This document shows, one piece after another, positions 1 through 8,740 of a stretch of 37,709 nucleotides of DNA; the first letter of the stretch is position 1, and each line of letters opens with the position of its first letter. The notes below the pieces were generated by a model that made no database searches, was not told the origin of the DNA, and saw nothing but the letters and a program-made list of their open reading frames with translations. Both the position numbers and the translations under genes were made by a program. The stretch is taken from NCBI RefSeq assembly GCF_002646595.1, contig NZ_PDUD01000066.1, positions 1-37,709 of the forward strand, written 5' to 3'. Origin of the DNA: Flavilitoribacter nigricans DSM 23189 = NBRC 102662. Lineage in GTDB: Bacteria; Bacteroidota; Bacteroidia; Chitinophagales; Saprospiraceae.

Positions 1-50
<50 letters not shown>

Positions 51-203
51 AAAGTTCTTACGAACCTACTAATAGTAGATCCAAATATTTTTACATCGGA
101 TAAGTCCTGGCTTCAATTTACGTCTCTCAACGAAAATATCCGCTTAGCTGTGTCTTATATGTGCTAATTCTTCTCTTCAAATCTCTTACCTCGCTACCTG
201 CAG

Positions 204-214
204 TGTCAAAGAAC
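204..214 (-). promoter_or_regulatory. boxA-like antitermination site in the rRNA leader
   Basis: On the minus strand this reads GTTCTTTGACA, close to the E. coli rRNA boxA (TGCTCTTTAACA). It lies about 150 nt upstream of the 16S start and downstream of both predicted promoters, where NusB/S10-dependent antitermination sites are found in rRNA operons. The function is inferred from sequence and position. Confidence 0.6.
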
Positions 215-321
215 TTTTCGAATCTATTACGAGCACGCAACACTCTTGTTACAAACTCAGATTCTTATCTTAAAGTATTAAACTTTCTCGTTTGTTTCCC
301 CGCTCTCTCGCAAAGGGAATG

Positions 322-352
322 CAAAGATACAACCGCTTTTTATTCTGACAAA
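322..352 (-). promoter_or_regulatory. rRNA promoter, proximal (Bacteroidota -33/-7 type)
   Basis: On the minus strand a TTTG box (349-352) is followed by a 19-nt spacer and TATCTTTG (322-329). This matches the Bacteroidota primary-sigma consensus TTTG-(19 to 21)-TAnnTTTG. Transcription would start near 315, leaving a leader of about 265 nt before 16S. The sequence just downstream of the -7 box (TTTGCATTCCCTTT) resembles that of the distal promoter, which suggests duplication. Confidence 0.75.
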
Positions 353-459
353 ATTTTTCAGGATTTTTTTAGAAAAAATTTGAAACCATTTTGTCATCTC
401 TTCGTTGTCTCTCTCGCCGTATCTTTCAATTTCTGTTCGCCTTCCTTCGAAAGCGGATG

Positions 460-490
460 CAAATGTATAACAATAATTCTATTCCCACAA
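460..490 (-). promoter_or_regulatory. rRNA promoter, distal (tandem copy)
   Basis: On the minus strand TTG (488-490) is followed by a 20-nt spacer and TACATTTG (460-467), again fitting the Bacteroidota consensus. It sits 138 nt upstream of the proximal promoter. Tandem P1/P2 promoters are common in front of bacterial rRNA operons. Confidence 0.65.
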
Positions 491-622
491 TACCTTCTTC
501 AAAAAAACTATAGAAAACCGCGCTTTTCGGGTGTATTTAGGAGAGATCAAGCACTTCGATCGGCATCTACTCATTTGATTTCTAATCACTTAAAAACACG
601 CCCACTTATTTTCATTTTTTTT

Positions 623-653
623 GAAAAAAGTTCCCGGCCCGGACGTTTTTTTC
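623..653. terminator. Possible terminator at the end of the histidine kinase gene
   Basis: An A-tract, a short GC-rich core (GTTCCCGGCCCGGAC) and a T-tract form an imperfect hairpin overlapping the kinase stop codon. The flanking A and T runs would allow termination in either direction. The GC stem is weak. Confidence 0.35.
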
Positions 654-3108
654 AGGAAGGCTCTATTTCCGGGAATTCTACCGTGAATTGAGTGCCTTTT
701 CCCGGTACCGTCTGCACTCTGATCTCTCCATTATGGTAGTCAATGATCTTTTTGACGATGTAAAGCCCCAGTCCCATTCCTTTTACCTTGCTCCCGCTGG
801 CCGCCCGATAGAACTTATTGAATATCTTTTCTACTTCTTTCTGCTGCATACCGATCCCCTGATCCTGAATTCTGAAGAAGATCCGTCCCTTACTGCCGCT
901 CAATTGTACTTTTATCGTCTGCCCTTTGGGGGAATACTTCTGAGCGTTGCTCAGCAAGTTGACCACTACCTGTTCCAGGCGTTCCTCATCTCCATATATA
1001 TATAGGTCCGGTTCGAGGTGCAGGTCCAACACATGCCGGGTAGCAGCCAGGTCCATATTGTCAATAGTATCTTTCACTATAGCGGAAAAATTAGCCGTCT
1101 CCATTTTAAAGGAGAGCTCTCCCCTTTCCACTTTGGAAATATCCAGAAAATCGGTAATGAGGCTACGCATCTTAAGTGTGCTTTGCAAACACTTATCCAG
1201 AAACGGCCGCGTCTTTTCCTGCTCGCCGATCATACGCTGCAGTAATCCCAGATATCCGGCGATGCTGGTAAGCGGCGTACGCAGTTCGTGGCCGGCAATC
1301 CGCAGGAAGTCGTCCTTCTGTTCTTCGGCCAATTTGCGATCCGTGATATCCTGAGCTGTTCCGATAAAGCGGTAAGCTTCGTTTTTATCGTTGAGGTAAC
1401 TCTGCCCCGTTGCTCTGATCCATCTTTCCTTGCCGTCCGTCCTCCGGACCACGCGGTATTCTATATCGTAGTGCTCCGTACCCTGGAGCGCGGCCCTTAC
1501 TTTAAGGTCTGTTCTTTCCCGGTCTTCCTCGTGCAGCGCATCCAGAAACTTTTCGTACGTCATATCCTCCCGCACCGGAATGCCAAATATCTCTTTACAG
1601 ATATCCGACCACTGCAGGATGCCATCCAGGGGATAATAGTCCCAGGTGCCCAGGTTGGTGGCAGCGGCAGCCAGTCGCAGTTTCTCTTCCTTCTCTTTCA
1701 GTTGCTCTTCGGCCACCTTTTGTTCGTGTATATTAAACACGGCACCGATGAAACCGACGAATTGGTAATTCTCATCGAAATTGGGCAGACCGGAATCTAC
1801 GTGCCAGTAGAAATTACCGGCTCTATCTTTCAGGCGGTAGTTCTGGGTGTAAGGGGTACGCGTTTCGGTAGCGTACTGGAAGTTGGTCTTTACCTCTTCC
1901 AGGTCTTCCGGGTGCACTGCTTCCAGCCAGCCGAAATCTTTCCACATGGATTCTGACTGACCGGAATAGATGCCCCACTGCTTATTTATATAGGTACATC
2001 GCCCCGTTTTATCCGTTACCCAGATGATTAGCGGGACATTATCCGCCATTTCCCGAAATCGCTTTTCACTCCGCGCGAGAGCGATCTCCTTTTTTCGCTC
2101 CTTTTCAAAGGATCGTACATCGGCAATTGCCGTAGAGATCTGGGCGGCGGTGAGCGTCAGGTAATTTTTGTATTCATCATCCATTTCCAGATAGGGCGAT
2201 AAGCCGCAGAGCAATAGTCCGGTGACTTCCTGTTGCCCCGGTTTCAGCAAAGGGACCATCGCCACGGAGTTGATGGGTTTACCATCCTCATGTCGTACCT
2301 CTTCCAGGACCTGTTCCAGATCATCCGCGATCACGATCTGCCTGGACTTTTGTAAATGGTCGATCATGCAGTCTTCGTCTCCCTCTCCGACCAGTGGTTG
2401 AAGCTCCGCCGGAAAGGTCTCGGCACTACCCATAATTTTACTGCCAGCCACCAGGTCAAATTTCAAACCATCATCCCGACGTAGATATAAAGCAGAGAAC
2501 TGAATATCCCGGGCATTTTTCTCCAGTACTTTTATCGTAGCTTCACCGAGCGCGGGCAATTCGCGATACCGGGCACTAAGTGAGGAGATATCCTTGATGC
2601 AGCTCAGCCTTCTCTGTTGCTGGATCTTGGCTGATTCTTCATTACAGGCGCAAAACAATCCGCCGATCGCTCCATTATCATCCCGAAACGGACTGTACGA
2701 AAATGTCCAGTACGTCTCCTCCATAAATCCTTTTCGTCCCAGATACATCAGCAGATCCCGGGCGTGAAATTCTTCACCCCGAAATACATTCTCAACCACC
2801 CCGCCGATCTGCCCCCAGACCTCCGCCCATACCTCACGGGCACTTTGCCCCAGTGCATCCGGGTGTTTTTGACCCAATACGGGCAGATAGGCATCGTTGT
2901 GAAACATGATCAGATCGGGTCCCCACCAGATGAACATCGGGTAACCGGAATGCAAAATAATGTCCAGCCCCACCTTCAGACTCCGGGGCCAATGCTCCGG
3001 TTCTCCGAGCGAAGTTTGCGACCAATCCTTGTTCCGGATCAGTTCCAGCATGATATTGCCGTCCTCCGGAGATTCCATCCAAGAACTATTTGCATTTAAC
3101 TCGCTCAT
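652..3108 (-). CDS. Soluble PAS-GAF-PAS-PAS sensor histidine kinase
   Basis: This 818-residue protein has no membrane segment, so it should sense a cytoplasmic signal. In order: an N-terminal PAS-like domain (about 40-160), a GAF domain (about 170-340), two PAS_3-type domains (about 350-470 and 475-595), a HisKA dimerisation/phosphoacceptor helix with the H-box GHELRTPLTS near residue 605, and a C-terminal HATPase_c domain with N box (VVNLLSNAQKYSPKG), G1 (DQGIGM) and G2 (GMGLGLYIVKK). It would autophosphorylate and pass phosphate to a response regulator. It has no receiver of its own, and the stand-alone receiver transcribed divergently at 3262 is the obvious candidate partner. The ligand is unknown. 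The start at 3108 is the only sensible ATG before the PAS domain. Confidence 0.93.
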   Translation of the reverse strand: MSELNANSSWMESPEDGNIMLELIRNKDWSQTSLGEPEHWPRSLKVGLDIILHSGYPMFIWWGPDLIMFHNDAYLPVLGQKHPDALGQSAREVWAEVWGQIGGVVENVFRGEEFHARDLLMYLGRKGFMEETYWTFSYSPFRDDNGAIGGLFCACNEESAKIQQQRRLSCIKDISSLSARYRELPALGEATIKVLEKNARDIQFSALYLRRDDGLKFDLVAGSKIMGSAETFPAELQPLVGEGDEDCMIDHLQKSRQIVIADDLEQVLEEVRHEDGKPINSVAMVPLLKPGQQEVTGLLLCGLSPYLEMDDEYKNYLTLTAAQISTAIADVRSFEKERKKEIALARSEKRFREMADNVPLIIWVTDKTGRCTYINKQWGIYSGQSESMWKDFGWLEAVHPEDLEEVKTNFQYATETRTPYTQNYRLKDRAGNFYWHVDSGLPNFDENYQFVGFIGAVFNIHEQKVAEEQLKEKEEKLRLAAAATNLGTWDYYPLDGILQWSDICKEIFGIPVREDMTYEKFLDALHEEDRERTDLKVRAALQGTEHYDIEYRVVRRTDGKERWIRATGQSYLNDKNEAYRFIGTAQDITDRKLAEEQKDDFLRIAGHELRTPLTSIAGYLGLLQRMIGEQEKTRPFLDKCLQSTLKMRSLITDFLDISKVERGELSFKMETANFSAIVKDTIDNMDLAATRHVLDLHLEPDLYIYGDEERLEQVVVNLLSNAQKYSPKGQTIKVQLSGSKGRIFFRIQDQGIGMQQKEVEKIFNKFYRAASGSKVKGMGLGLYIVKKIIDYHNGEIRVQTVPGKGTQFTVEFPEIEPS

Positions 3109-3126
3109 TGTTTAAACTTTTGGGCT

Positions 3127-3134
3127 TACATTTG
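3127..3134 (+). promoter_or_regulatory. Candidate -7 box for the receiver gene
   Basis: TACATTTG matches the Bacteroidota -7 consensus on the plus strand. The nearest TTG upstream (3108-3110) is only 16 nt away, shorter than the usual 19-21, so support is partial. A leader of about 120 nt would follow. Confidence 0.35.
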
Positions 3135-3177
3135 CTTTTAGATTAGAAAGATTTTCTTTCTGAAAAAACTACACACC

Positions 3178-3210
3178 CGGAGAAGCCGTTACTACTATTG
3201 AAGTTCTCCG
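3178..3210. repeat. Inverted repeat in the kinase/receiver intergenic region
   Basis: CGGAGAA (3178-3184) and TTCTCCG (3204-3210) form a perfect 7-bp inverted repeat with a 19-nt gap, between the divergent kinase and receiver genes. It could be an operator or a hairpin in the receiver leader. No function can be assigned. Confidence 0.4.
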
Positions 3211-3261
3211 TGATGTTATGTAACTTAGTGGAGTCAACAATCTCTCGCTAACTGGATTTCA

Positions 3262-3639
3262 ATGGAAAAAAAACATATTCTTATTGTTGATGACGATCCG
3301 GACATTTTAAATGTAATGACCAATACGCTGCAGTTGAATCAAAGCTACCATGTTATTGGTTTTTCAAACGGCAAAGAAGTGCTCAATTACATTGATCAGC
3401 ATCCGCTGGAAATTCCGGACCTTTTCGTTCTCGATATCTGGTTGCCGGATATCGACGGGGACGAGATCGCCCAGTTGTTGAGAAAAAATGAAGATACCCG
3501 TAATCGATTCATCATTCTAATCTCAGCCGTGATCGATGCTAAAACAGTAGCGGAGGAAGTTGGTGCGGATGATTACCTTTCCAAACCATTTCTAATCGAA
3601 GAGTTGGAGCACAAAGTGGATCAACTGATCCGGGCCTAA
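3262..3639 (+). CDS. Stand-alone response regulator receiver domain
   Basis: This 125-residue protein is a single CheY-like receiver. It has the acidic pocket at D10-D12, phosphoacceptor D58 in the FVLDIW strand, the switch Ser at about 88 and the conserved Lys at about 108 in YLSKPF. There is no output domain, so it acts by protein contact or phosphorelay. It is transcribed divergently from the multi-PAS kinase and converges, 18 nt apart, on the sigma-54 activator gene. It is probably the kinase's phosphate acceptor (inference from adjacency). Confidence 0.92.
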   Translation: MEKKHILIVDDDPDILNVMTNTLQLNQSYHVIGFSNGKEVLNYIDQHPLEIPDLFVLDIWLPDIDGDEIAQLLRKNEDTRNRFIILISAVIDAKTVAEEVGADDYLSKPFLIEELEHKVDQLIRA

Positions 3640-3657
3640 TCCACTCCGTACGGTATA

Positions 3658-4881
3658 TCACTGTTGCTGTTGCATCAGGAAAGGCCTTAAATTCAGCTCA
3701 TCGCCCTTACTCAGAATGATGGCCCGTTCAATTATGTTCTCCAGCTCCCGAATGTTTCCCGGAAAATTATAGTTCATCAGTACTTTCATATCCTCTCCGG
3801 ATATCTGCTTTACCTTTCTCCCCATTTTCTGGTTGAACTTTTCAATGAAAAATTTAGCCAACAGAGGAATATCGTCTTTTCGCTCCCGCAGCGGCAGGTT
3901 GTAAATAGGGAACACACTCAGTCGGAAATAAAGGTCCTCCCGGAAATCGCCCTCACTGATCATCTTTTTCAGATCCCGGTTGGTGGCTGCGATCAATCGT
4001 ACATTGATCTTGATCGTCTTGTTTCCACCCAGCCGTTCAAACTCTCCTTCCTGTAGTACCCGCAGCAGTTTCGGTTGTAGATGGATCGGTAGTTCTCCCA
4101 CCTCATCCAGTAGCAGGGTGCCGCCATCGGCCATTTCGAAACGTCCGATCTTGCGTTGGAAGGCACCGGTGAATGCGCCCTTTTCGTGTCCGAATAATTC
4201 ACTGCCGGCCAAATGCTCGGGAATAGCCGCGCAGTTCACTTTTACGAACGGGGATTTGCGCCGGCCACTGAGGTTATGTATGGCATTGGCCAAAAGTTCT
4301 TTTCCGGTTCCGGTCTCTCCTTCGATCAGCACGGTAGCGTGAGTATCGGCAACCTGCTCAACCTGTTTGAGCACTTTCCGATACTTCCGGTTCTTACTGA
4401 TGATGCCCGAAGAGTTCTGTTGCAGATTGATCTCTTCCAGGTTAAACCTTTCCTGGTTCGGCTGTCCGGCTTTGCCGGCTCCGGCATCGGTCTTGGCGGT
4501 GGACTGCCAAAACAGACAGACCGCATCATTTCCATCTAAAGTTAAGAAAAACTCTCTGGCCTTTACGGGGACGAGCTGGTCGTCGGCCGTTTTGACGGAA
4601 TATTGCAGTTCTCGCTGCCCGTCTGACTTGACCCTGGTCCATCGCTCGGACCAGGACTCCTGATCCGAATGGGCTAAAATGCCGTTTAAGGGTTGGTCCA
4701 ATAATTCCTCTTCCTTATAACCGAGCCTTTCCCAACAGGTGGCGTTGGCGTATATAATGGTACCGTCAGCCTGGGCCCAAACGATCATTTCCACTGCATT
4801 GTGCAATGCGAACCGGGCCAGAGATGGAAATTGGTATACCGACATACTTTTTTCCATATTAATGTTTTGAACATGTTGCAT
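3658..4881 (-). CDS. PAS-containing sigma-54 activator (AAA+) without a DNA-binding domain
   Basis: This 407-residue bacterial enhancer-binding protein family member has an N-terminal PAS domain (about 22-128), a linker, then the sigma-54 activation AAA+ domain (about 160-400). Visible motifs are Walker A GETGTGKE (188-195), the sigma-54-contacting GAFTGA loop (235-240), Walker B LLLDE (256-260) and the arginine-finger region FREDLYFR (313-320). The protein stops at a short Gln tail right after the AAA+ lid ([12 protein letters not shown]). The Fis-type helix-turn-helix found in NtrC-like proteins is missing, and only 18 nt separate this stop from the next gene, so no frame-shifted remnant can exist. 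It may activate from solution, as HTH-less family members such as FlgR do, or through a partner. Alternative starts exist at Met9 and Met13. Confidence 0.93.
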   Translation of the reverse strand: MQHVQNINMEKSMSVYQFPSLARFALHNAVEMIVWAQADGTIIYANATCWERLGYKEEELLDQPLNGILAHSDQESWSERWTRVKSDGQRELQYSVKTADDQLVPVKAREFFLTLDGNDAVCLFWQSTAKTDAGAGKAGQPNQERFNLEEINLQQNSSGIISKNRKYRKVLKQVEQVADTHATVLIEGETGTGKELLANAIHNLSGRRKSPFVKVNCAAIPEHLAGSELFGHEKGAFTGAFQRKIGRFEMADGGTLLLDEVGELPIHLQPKLLRVLQEGEFERLGGNKTIKINVRLIAATNRDLKKMISEGDFREDLYFRLSVFPIYNLPLRERKDDIPLLAKFFIEKFNQKMGRKVKQISGEDMKVLMNYNFPGNIRELENIIERAIILSKGDELNLRPFLMQQQQ

Positions 4882-4908
4882 TTTCTCTGGCGATGATCGC
4901 AGAGAAAA
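4881..4908. promoter_or_regulatory. Palindrome abutting the start of the sigma-54 activator gene
   Basis: Arms TTTTCTCTG (4881-4889) and CAGAGAAAA (4900-4908) are perfect complements. The centre adds CGAT/ATCG around a single base, with one unpaired G. The site overlaps the first base of the predicted start codon, where an autoregulatory operator or a translation-blocking hairpin could act. No T-run follows, so a terminator is unlikely. Confidence 0.45.
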
Positions 4909-4996
4909 CAGAACTAGCTACTTTTTGGCTTTTAGATAATAGTAAGGTAATTAAAACGTCTTATTCTGAGTAGGTCATCTAATTATTGTACCTACC

Positions 4997-6136
4997 TTAA
5001 ATTTCGATCAAGGCTCTTAGGAAAGGAGATTTAGGTAGAGAACTTACCAATTGGGCCTCCAAAAATACACTTGTTTCGGCATTTAAAAAAGCGAGGACGC
5101 GCTCTGGATCATTTTTAGCGAATAATTTTTCAAAAAGATCGCTCCCCGGATAATACTTCTGTTCCAGTACCCGCAACATAAGCTTATCGTAGAAAGAAGC
5201 GCGCCGCTCCGGCCAGGAAGTAGGGAGTATCGGTGACCGGCCGGCCGCCAGGCAATCCGCGATATTTTCTACCCGCCGTTGGATGTTAAAAAACGTGTAG
5301 CCCGAAGAAGCTCGCGTATCCCCACCGGCCATTCCCAGATGGATGACCCGTCCTTCGTGCGTGGGGAAGGAAAAATCCGTCATCGGTATGTTTCCCATTT
5401 CAACCTGTTCAATGGAAAAATCGCTGACTCCCGGTAAATACCGGTCTACATAATCGTGAAGGATGGCATCGTAAGCTTCCGCTTCGAGATGATTATTGGA
5501 AAAAATAGCGATCTCCACCAATGCTTCGTAGGGTGAAGATGGCAATACATACAGGAATCGGGTCTCCTGATGCTGTGGGATACGGAAATCCATCAAGGTT
5601 GCCTGCCCGGGATCGAATGCGGCGGTATCGGTCTTGATAAACCAGCCCCGGAAATGCTGGTCCAGATAATTGACCTTGGTCTTGTCGATCTTTCCGAAGA
5701 AAATACTATTGAAGCACCAGGATGCGCTGAAGGTCCGGTCACCGACCTGCACTTCCACACCCTTATCTGTAGAATTCAGGCTATGAACTTCTCCGTAATA
5801 CCGCTCTACATTACCGGCACGGTCGATCAGGTCATCCGTGTACTGGTAAAAATCGATCCCCCGGATCAGTTTGTAGGTATAGGGAGCAATGTCCAGCAGG
5901 CGGCTGAACTGGTGGGTGTGGACCCAAATGTGATCCCAGGAATGGAAGACGATGCCTTCGAAAAAACCGGCTTCCTTTTCCCAAAAACACCAGGTCCGGT
6001 CATTTTCCCGTTTGGGACTCCGGTCGATCAGTAAGATCTTTTTCTCCCTAAGCTCCGGATTGGCGAGCAGGCGGCAGATGAGACTCCGGCCGGCAGCTCC
6101 TCCCCCCGTAACGATATAGTCATACGTTTGCTCCAT
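4997..6136 (-). CDS. crtY: Lycopene beta-cyclase (CrtY type)
   Basis: This 379-residue flavoprotein would cyclise the psi ends of lycopene to beta-ionone rings. An N-terminal dinucleotide-binding strand-loop (DYIVTGGGAAG, about 6-16) and the family's RFLYVLP...ALVEIAIFS block in the middle mark it as CrtY rather than the heterodimeric CrtYc/Yd type. The length fits the family. It is the last gene of crtI-crtB-crtY and starts 3 nt after the crtB stop, so translation is probably coupled. No hydroxylase, ketolase or glycosyltransferase adjoins the operon, so any further end-group modification would be encoded elsewhere. Confidence 0.9.
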   Translation of the reverse strand: MEQTYDYIVTGGGAAGRSLICRLLANPELREKKILLIDRSPKRENDRTWCFWEKEAGFFEGIVFHSWDHIWVHTHQFSRLLDIAPYTYKLIRGIDFYQYTDDLIDRAGNVERYYGEVHSLNSTDKGVEVQVGDRTFSASWCFNSIFFGKIDKTKVNYLDQHFRGWFIKTDTAAFDPGQATLMDFRIPQHQETRFLYVLPSSPYEALVEIAIFSNNHLEAEAYDAILHDYVDRYLPGVSDFSIEQVEMGNIPMTDFSFPTHEGRVIHLGMAGGDTRASSGYTFFNIQRRVENIADCLAAGRSPILPTSWPERRASFYDKLMLRVLEQKYYPGSDLFEKLFAKNDPERVLAFLNAETSVFLEAQLVSSLPKSPFLRALIEI

Positions 6137-6139
6137 GGA

Positions 6140-6976
6140 TTATAGCATCCCCAGCTGGTTCTTTACCGCTGAGCTGAAAAGCAAATATACTTTTTTGCGG
6201 TCGGGCACCCTGATCCGTTCCTGGGTTACCCGGCGAACGGGAGCACTTTTGATCTTATCGAACAGATTGGTGTAATAAACATAAGCCAGATAAACCCCCA
6301 GACGGCATCCCTTGGGCAACTGCCGGATACCGATAAATGCATCGTCAAAATCTTTTTTGATATCGGCTTCGATCGTCGTTTTATCCTCCTGTGTGAAATT
6401 CACGAAATCCACTCCCGGGAAATAAACCCTTCCCCGGTCGTCGTAATCACTCTTCATATCACGCAGAAAATTGATCTTCTGAAAGGCGGAACCCAGGCTA
6501 CAGGCGGAGGCCTTCAGGTGCTGGTAGGCCGCATCGTCTCCCTCGCAGAAAACCCGCAGGCACATCAGCCCCACAACTTCCGCCGAACCGTAGATGTATT
6601 TTTTATACAGGCTGTCCTCATAGCGGTCAAAGAACAGGTCCATTTCCATACTATCCAGAAAAGCGTCGATCAGTTCGCGTTCGATCTGGTATTTGTGGAC
6701 CGTTTCCTGGAAGGCGTGCAGTACGGGGTTCAGGCTGATCCGCTCCTCAATGGCTTTGTAAGTATCCTCGCGAAACCGTTGCAGCAGTACGGCTTTGGGG
6801 TAATCGTGGAAGGTGTCCACTATTTCATCAGCAAACCGGACAAAACCGTAGACTGCATAGATCGGAGAACGAAAACGCTTGTGAAACACGCGGATCCCCA
6901 AGGAAAAGGAAGTGCTATACCGGGTGGTGATCAACCGGCTACATTCTCTACAAACTTGGTTATACAGGCTTAGCAT
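6140..6976 (-). CDS. crtB: Phytoene synthase (CrtB)
   Basis: This 278-residue member of the squalene/phytoene synthase family would condense two geranylgeranyl diphosphates to phytoene. The two Mg-diphosphate-binding Asp motifs are visible: DEIVD at 50-54 and DMKSD at 173-177, the latter followed by DDRGRVYFP, typical of bacterial CrtB. The length fits the family. It lies 41 nt after crtI and 3 nt before crtY on the minus strand, so the three are almost certainly one transcript. Confidence 0.94.
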   Translation of the reverse strand: MLSLYNQVCRECSRLITTRYSTSFSLGIRVFHKRFRSPIYAVYGFVRFADEIVDTFHDYPKAVLLQRFREDTYKAIEERISLNPVLHAFQETVHKYQIERELIDAFLDSMEMDLFFDRYEDSLYKKYIYGSAEVVGLMCLRVFCEGDDAAYQHLKASACSLGSAFQKINFLRDMKSDYDDRGRVYFPGVDFVNFTQEDKTTIEADIKKDFDDAFIGIRQLPKGCRLGVYLAYVYYTNLFDKIKSAPVRRVTQERIRVPDRKKVYLLFSSAVKNQLGML

Positions 6977-7017
6977 AAAAAGTTAATTGTGGCATCAGAT
7001 CTTCGATCGGAAGGTCA

Positions 7018-8517
7018 TCAAACTGCCGATGTTAGTGGTTTATTCAACTTATGGTTCTTGGCTATTTCCGCCGCTACTACCTGCCCCGATATCAGAGAAG
7101 GCGGTACTCCCGGCCCCGGCGTGGTCAGTTGCCCGGCGTAAAACAGGTTTTTCACTTTTTTACTGCGCAGCTTGGGTTTGAGGAAAGCCGTTTGCCTCAG
7201 GGTATTCGCCAGACCGTAGGCATTGCCCTTGTAGGCGTGGTAATCCGCTTTGAAATCCCGGTGCGCGTAGGATCGTTTATAGACCACACTGCCGCGCACG
7301 TCCTGTCCGGTCAATTTTTCGAGCCGGTCCATAACGATGTCGTAGTATTTCTCCCGCTCCGAATCCGTGTCTTGCAGATCGGGAGCGGTCGGGATCAGAA
7401 TGAATAGATTCTCGTGTCCTTCCGGCGCAACGGAGGGGTCCGTGACCGACGGTGCGCATACGTAGAACAGTGGCTTGCTGGGCCACTGTGGCTGATCGTA
7501 GATCTCGACGGCGTGGCGCGAAAAATCTTCGTCAAAGAACAGATTATGGTGGTGCAGTCCCCGCAGTCGCTTATTCACACCAACGTAATACAGCAGGGAG
7601 GAAGGCGCCATCGTTCGCTTATCCCAGTAACTTTCCGTGTATTGCCGCCATTCGGGATCCAACAGTTGCTGTTCTACATGATGATAATCTGCGGCTCCTA
7701 CCACTATGTCTGCCGTATATTGATCCCGGTCGGTGATCACTTTCCGGGCAACTCCATTGACGACATCGATCCGCTGTACCGCCTCACCGGTGCGCAATTG
7801 AACACCTTTTTCCCGGGCCAGCGCAACCATACCTTCCACGATCTTATGCATTCCGCCCATCGGATACCAGGTACCCAGCACCAGATCGGCATAGTTCATC
7901 AGGCTGTACATCGCCGGGGTATTCTCGGGAGTGGCTCCCAGGAACAGTACCGGGAACTCCAGCATCTGCCGCAACTGTTCGTGACGGAACAGGCTCCGCA
8001 CATGGGAAGACATGGACTGGAACATCTGTAGGCGAAATACGCTTTTCAGCACCCGCATATCGGCAAACTCCAGGATACTATGCCCGGGCTTTTGCACAAA
8101 TTCCTGCATGCCTACCCGGTATTTGTAGGCTGCTTCTTCCAGAAATTTATCCAGGTGCTTCCCGCTGCCGGGTTCGTAGCGCTCAAAAAGCGCCTTCAGG
8201 TCATTCAGCTGCGCGGGTACCTCCATGATATCCTCCGGTCCGAAGTAGATCTGATAGGAAGGATCCAGTCGGACCAGGTCGTAGTAATCGGATACCTGCT
8301 TACCGAATCGTTGGAAATAAGTGTCGAATACATCCGGCATCCAGTACCAGCTCGGGCCCATATCAAAGGTAAAGCCTTCGGCCTCGAACTGACGGGCACG
8401 ACCGCCGGGCACTTCATTTTTTTCCAAAATGCGTACCTCGTATCCCTGGTCAGCCAGGGTGGTGGCTGCGGCTAAGCCGGCAAAACCCGATCCGATAACA
8501 ATCACTTTTTTTCCCAA
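7018..8517 (-). CDS. crtI: Phytoene desaturase (CrtI)
   Basis: This 499-residue FAD-dependent desaturase would introduce the double bonds that turn phytoene into lycopene. The N-terminal ADP-binding fold VIVIGSGFAGLAAA is followed by the EKNEVPGGRA loop and the MGPSWY block. The C-terminal FAD signature LFYAGQLTTPGPGVPPSLISG is also present. All are typical of bacterial CrtI. It is the first gene of the crtI-crtB-crtY operon. A perfect 8-bp inverted repeat lies 54 nt upstream of the start, but no clean TAnnTTTG promoter was found there; the nearest candidate is one base off. Confidence 0.94.
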   Translation of the reverse strand: MGKKVIVIGSGFAGLAAATTLADQGYEVRILEKNEVPGGRARQFEAEGFTFDMGPSWYWMPDVFDTYFQRFGKQVSDYYDLVRLDPSYQIYFGPEDIMEVPAQLNDLKALFERYEPGSGKHLDKFLEEAAYKYRVGMQEFVQKPGHSILEFADMRVLKSVFRLQMFQSMSSHVRSLFRHEQLRQMLEFPVLFLGATPENTPAMYSLMNYADLVLGTWYPMGGMHKIVEGMVALAREKGVQLRTGEAVQRIDVVNGVARKVITDRDQYTADIVVGAADYHHVEQQLLDPEWRQYTESYWDKRTMAPSSLLYYVGVNKRLRGLHHHNLFFDEDFSRHAVEIYDQPQWPSKPLFYVCAPSVTDPSVAPEGHENLFILIPTAPDLQDTDSEREKYYDIVMDRLEKLTGQDVRGSVVYKRSYAHRDFKADYHAYKGNAYGLANTLRQTAFLKPKLRSKKVKNLFYAGQLTTPGPGVPPSLISGQVVAAEIAKNHKLNKPLTSAV

Positions 8518-8570
8518 GGATCCCTTTTTTATTTTGCAACCGGCGGTTTAATTATCGCCTGAAAAATGAG

Positions 8571-8598
8571 CTGTTGAAAAAATACTCGTGTTCAACAG
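8571..8598. repeat. Inverted repeat between the crt operon and the delta-60 gene
   Basis: CTGTTGAA (8571-8578) and TTCAACAG (8591-8598) are perfect complements around a 12-nt loop. On the minus strand a T-rich stretch follows shortly after, so it may terminate the delta-60 transcript. Its position just upstream of crtI also allows an operator role. Confidence 0.45.
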
Positions 8599-8740
8599 GA
8601 GATTTACGTTTTTGTTTAAAAACAAGTTAGCTAAACTTTAGACTAAAAAAGGCAAAATATTGCAACGCAATTAGTTAGACCGGTGAAGAAGTTTTTTTGC
8701 CGATCTACGCTCCGCACCTTCGAATGTCCGGCTGTGCAGA

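Larger units (their letters stand above)
51..651. other. Gene-free rRNA leader and upstream region
   Basis: This 600-bp AT-rich stretch holds the 16S leader (51-315), the boxA-like site, two tandem minus-strand promoters, and an upstream part (491-622) in which I see nothing specific. An open frame on the plus strand at 161-691 has low-complexity composition, runs antisense to the leader and resembles no family I know, so I do not call it a gene. Confidence 0.7.

Noticed and set aside
161-691. 176-residue open frame on the plus strand
   Set aside because: It is antisense to the rRNA leader and promoters, has Ser/Phe-rich low-complexity composition and matches no family I know.
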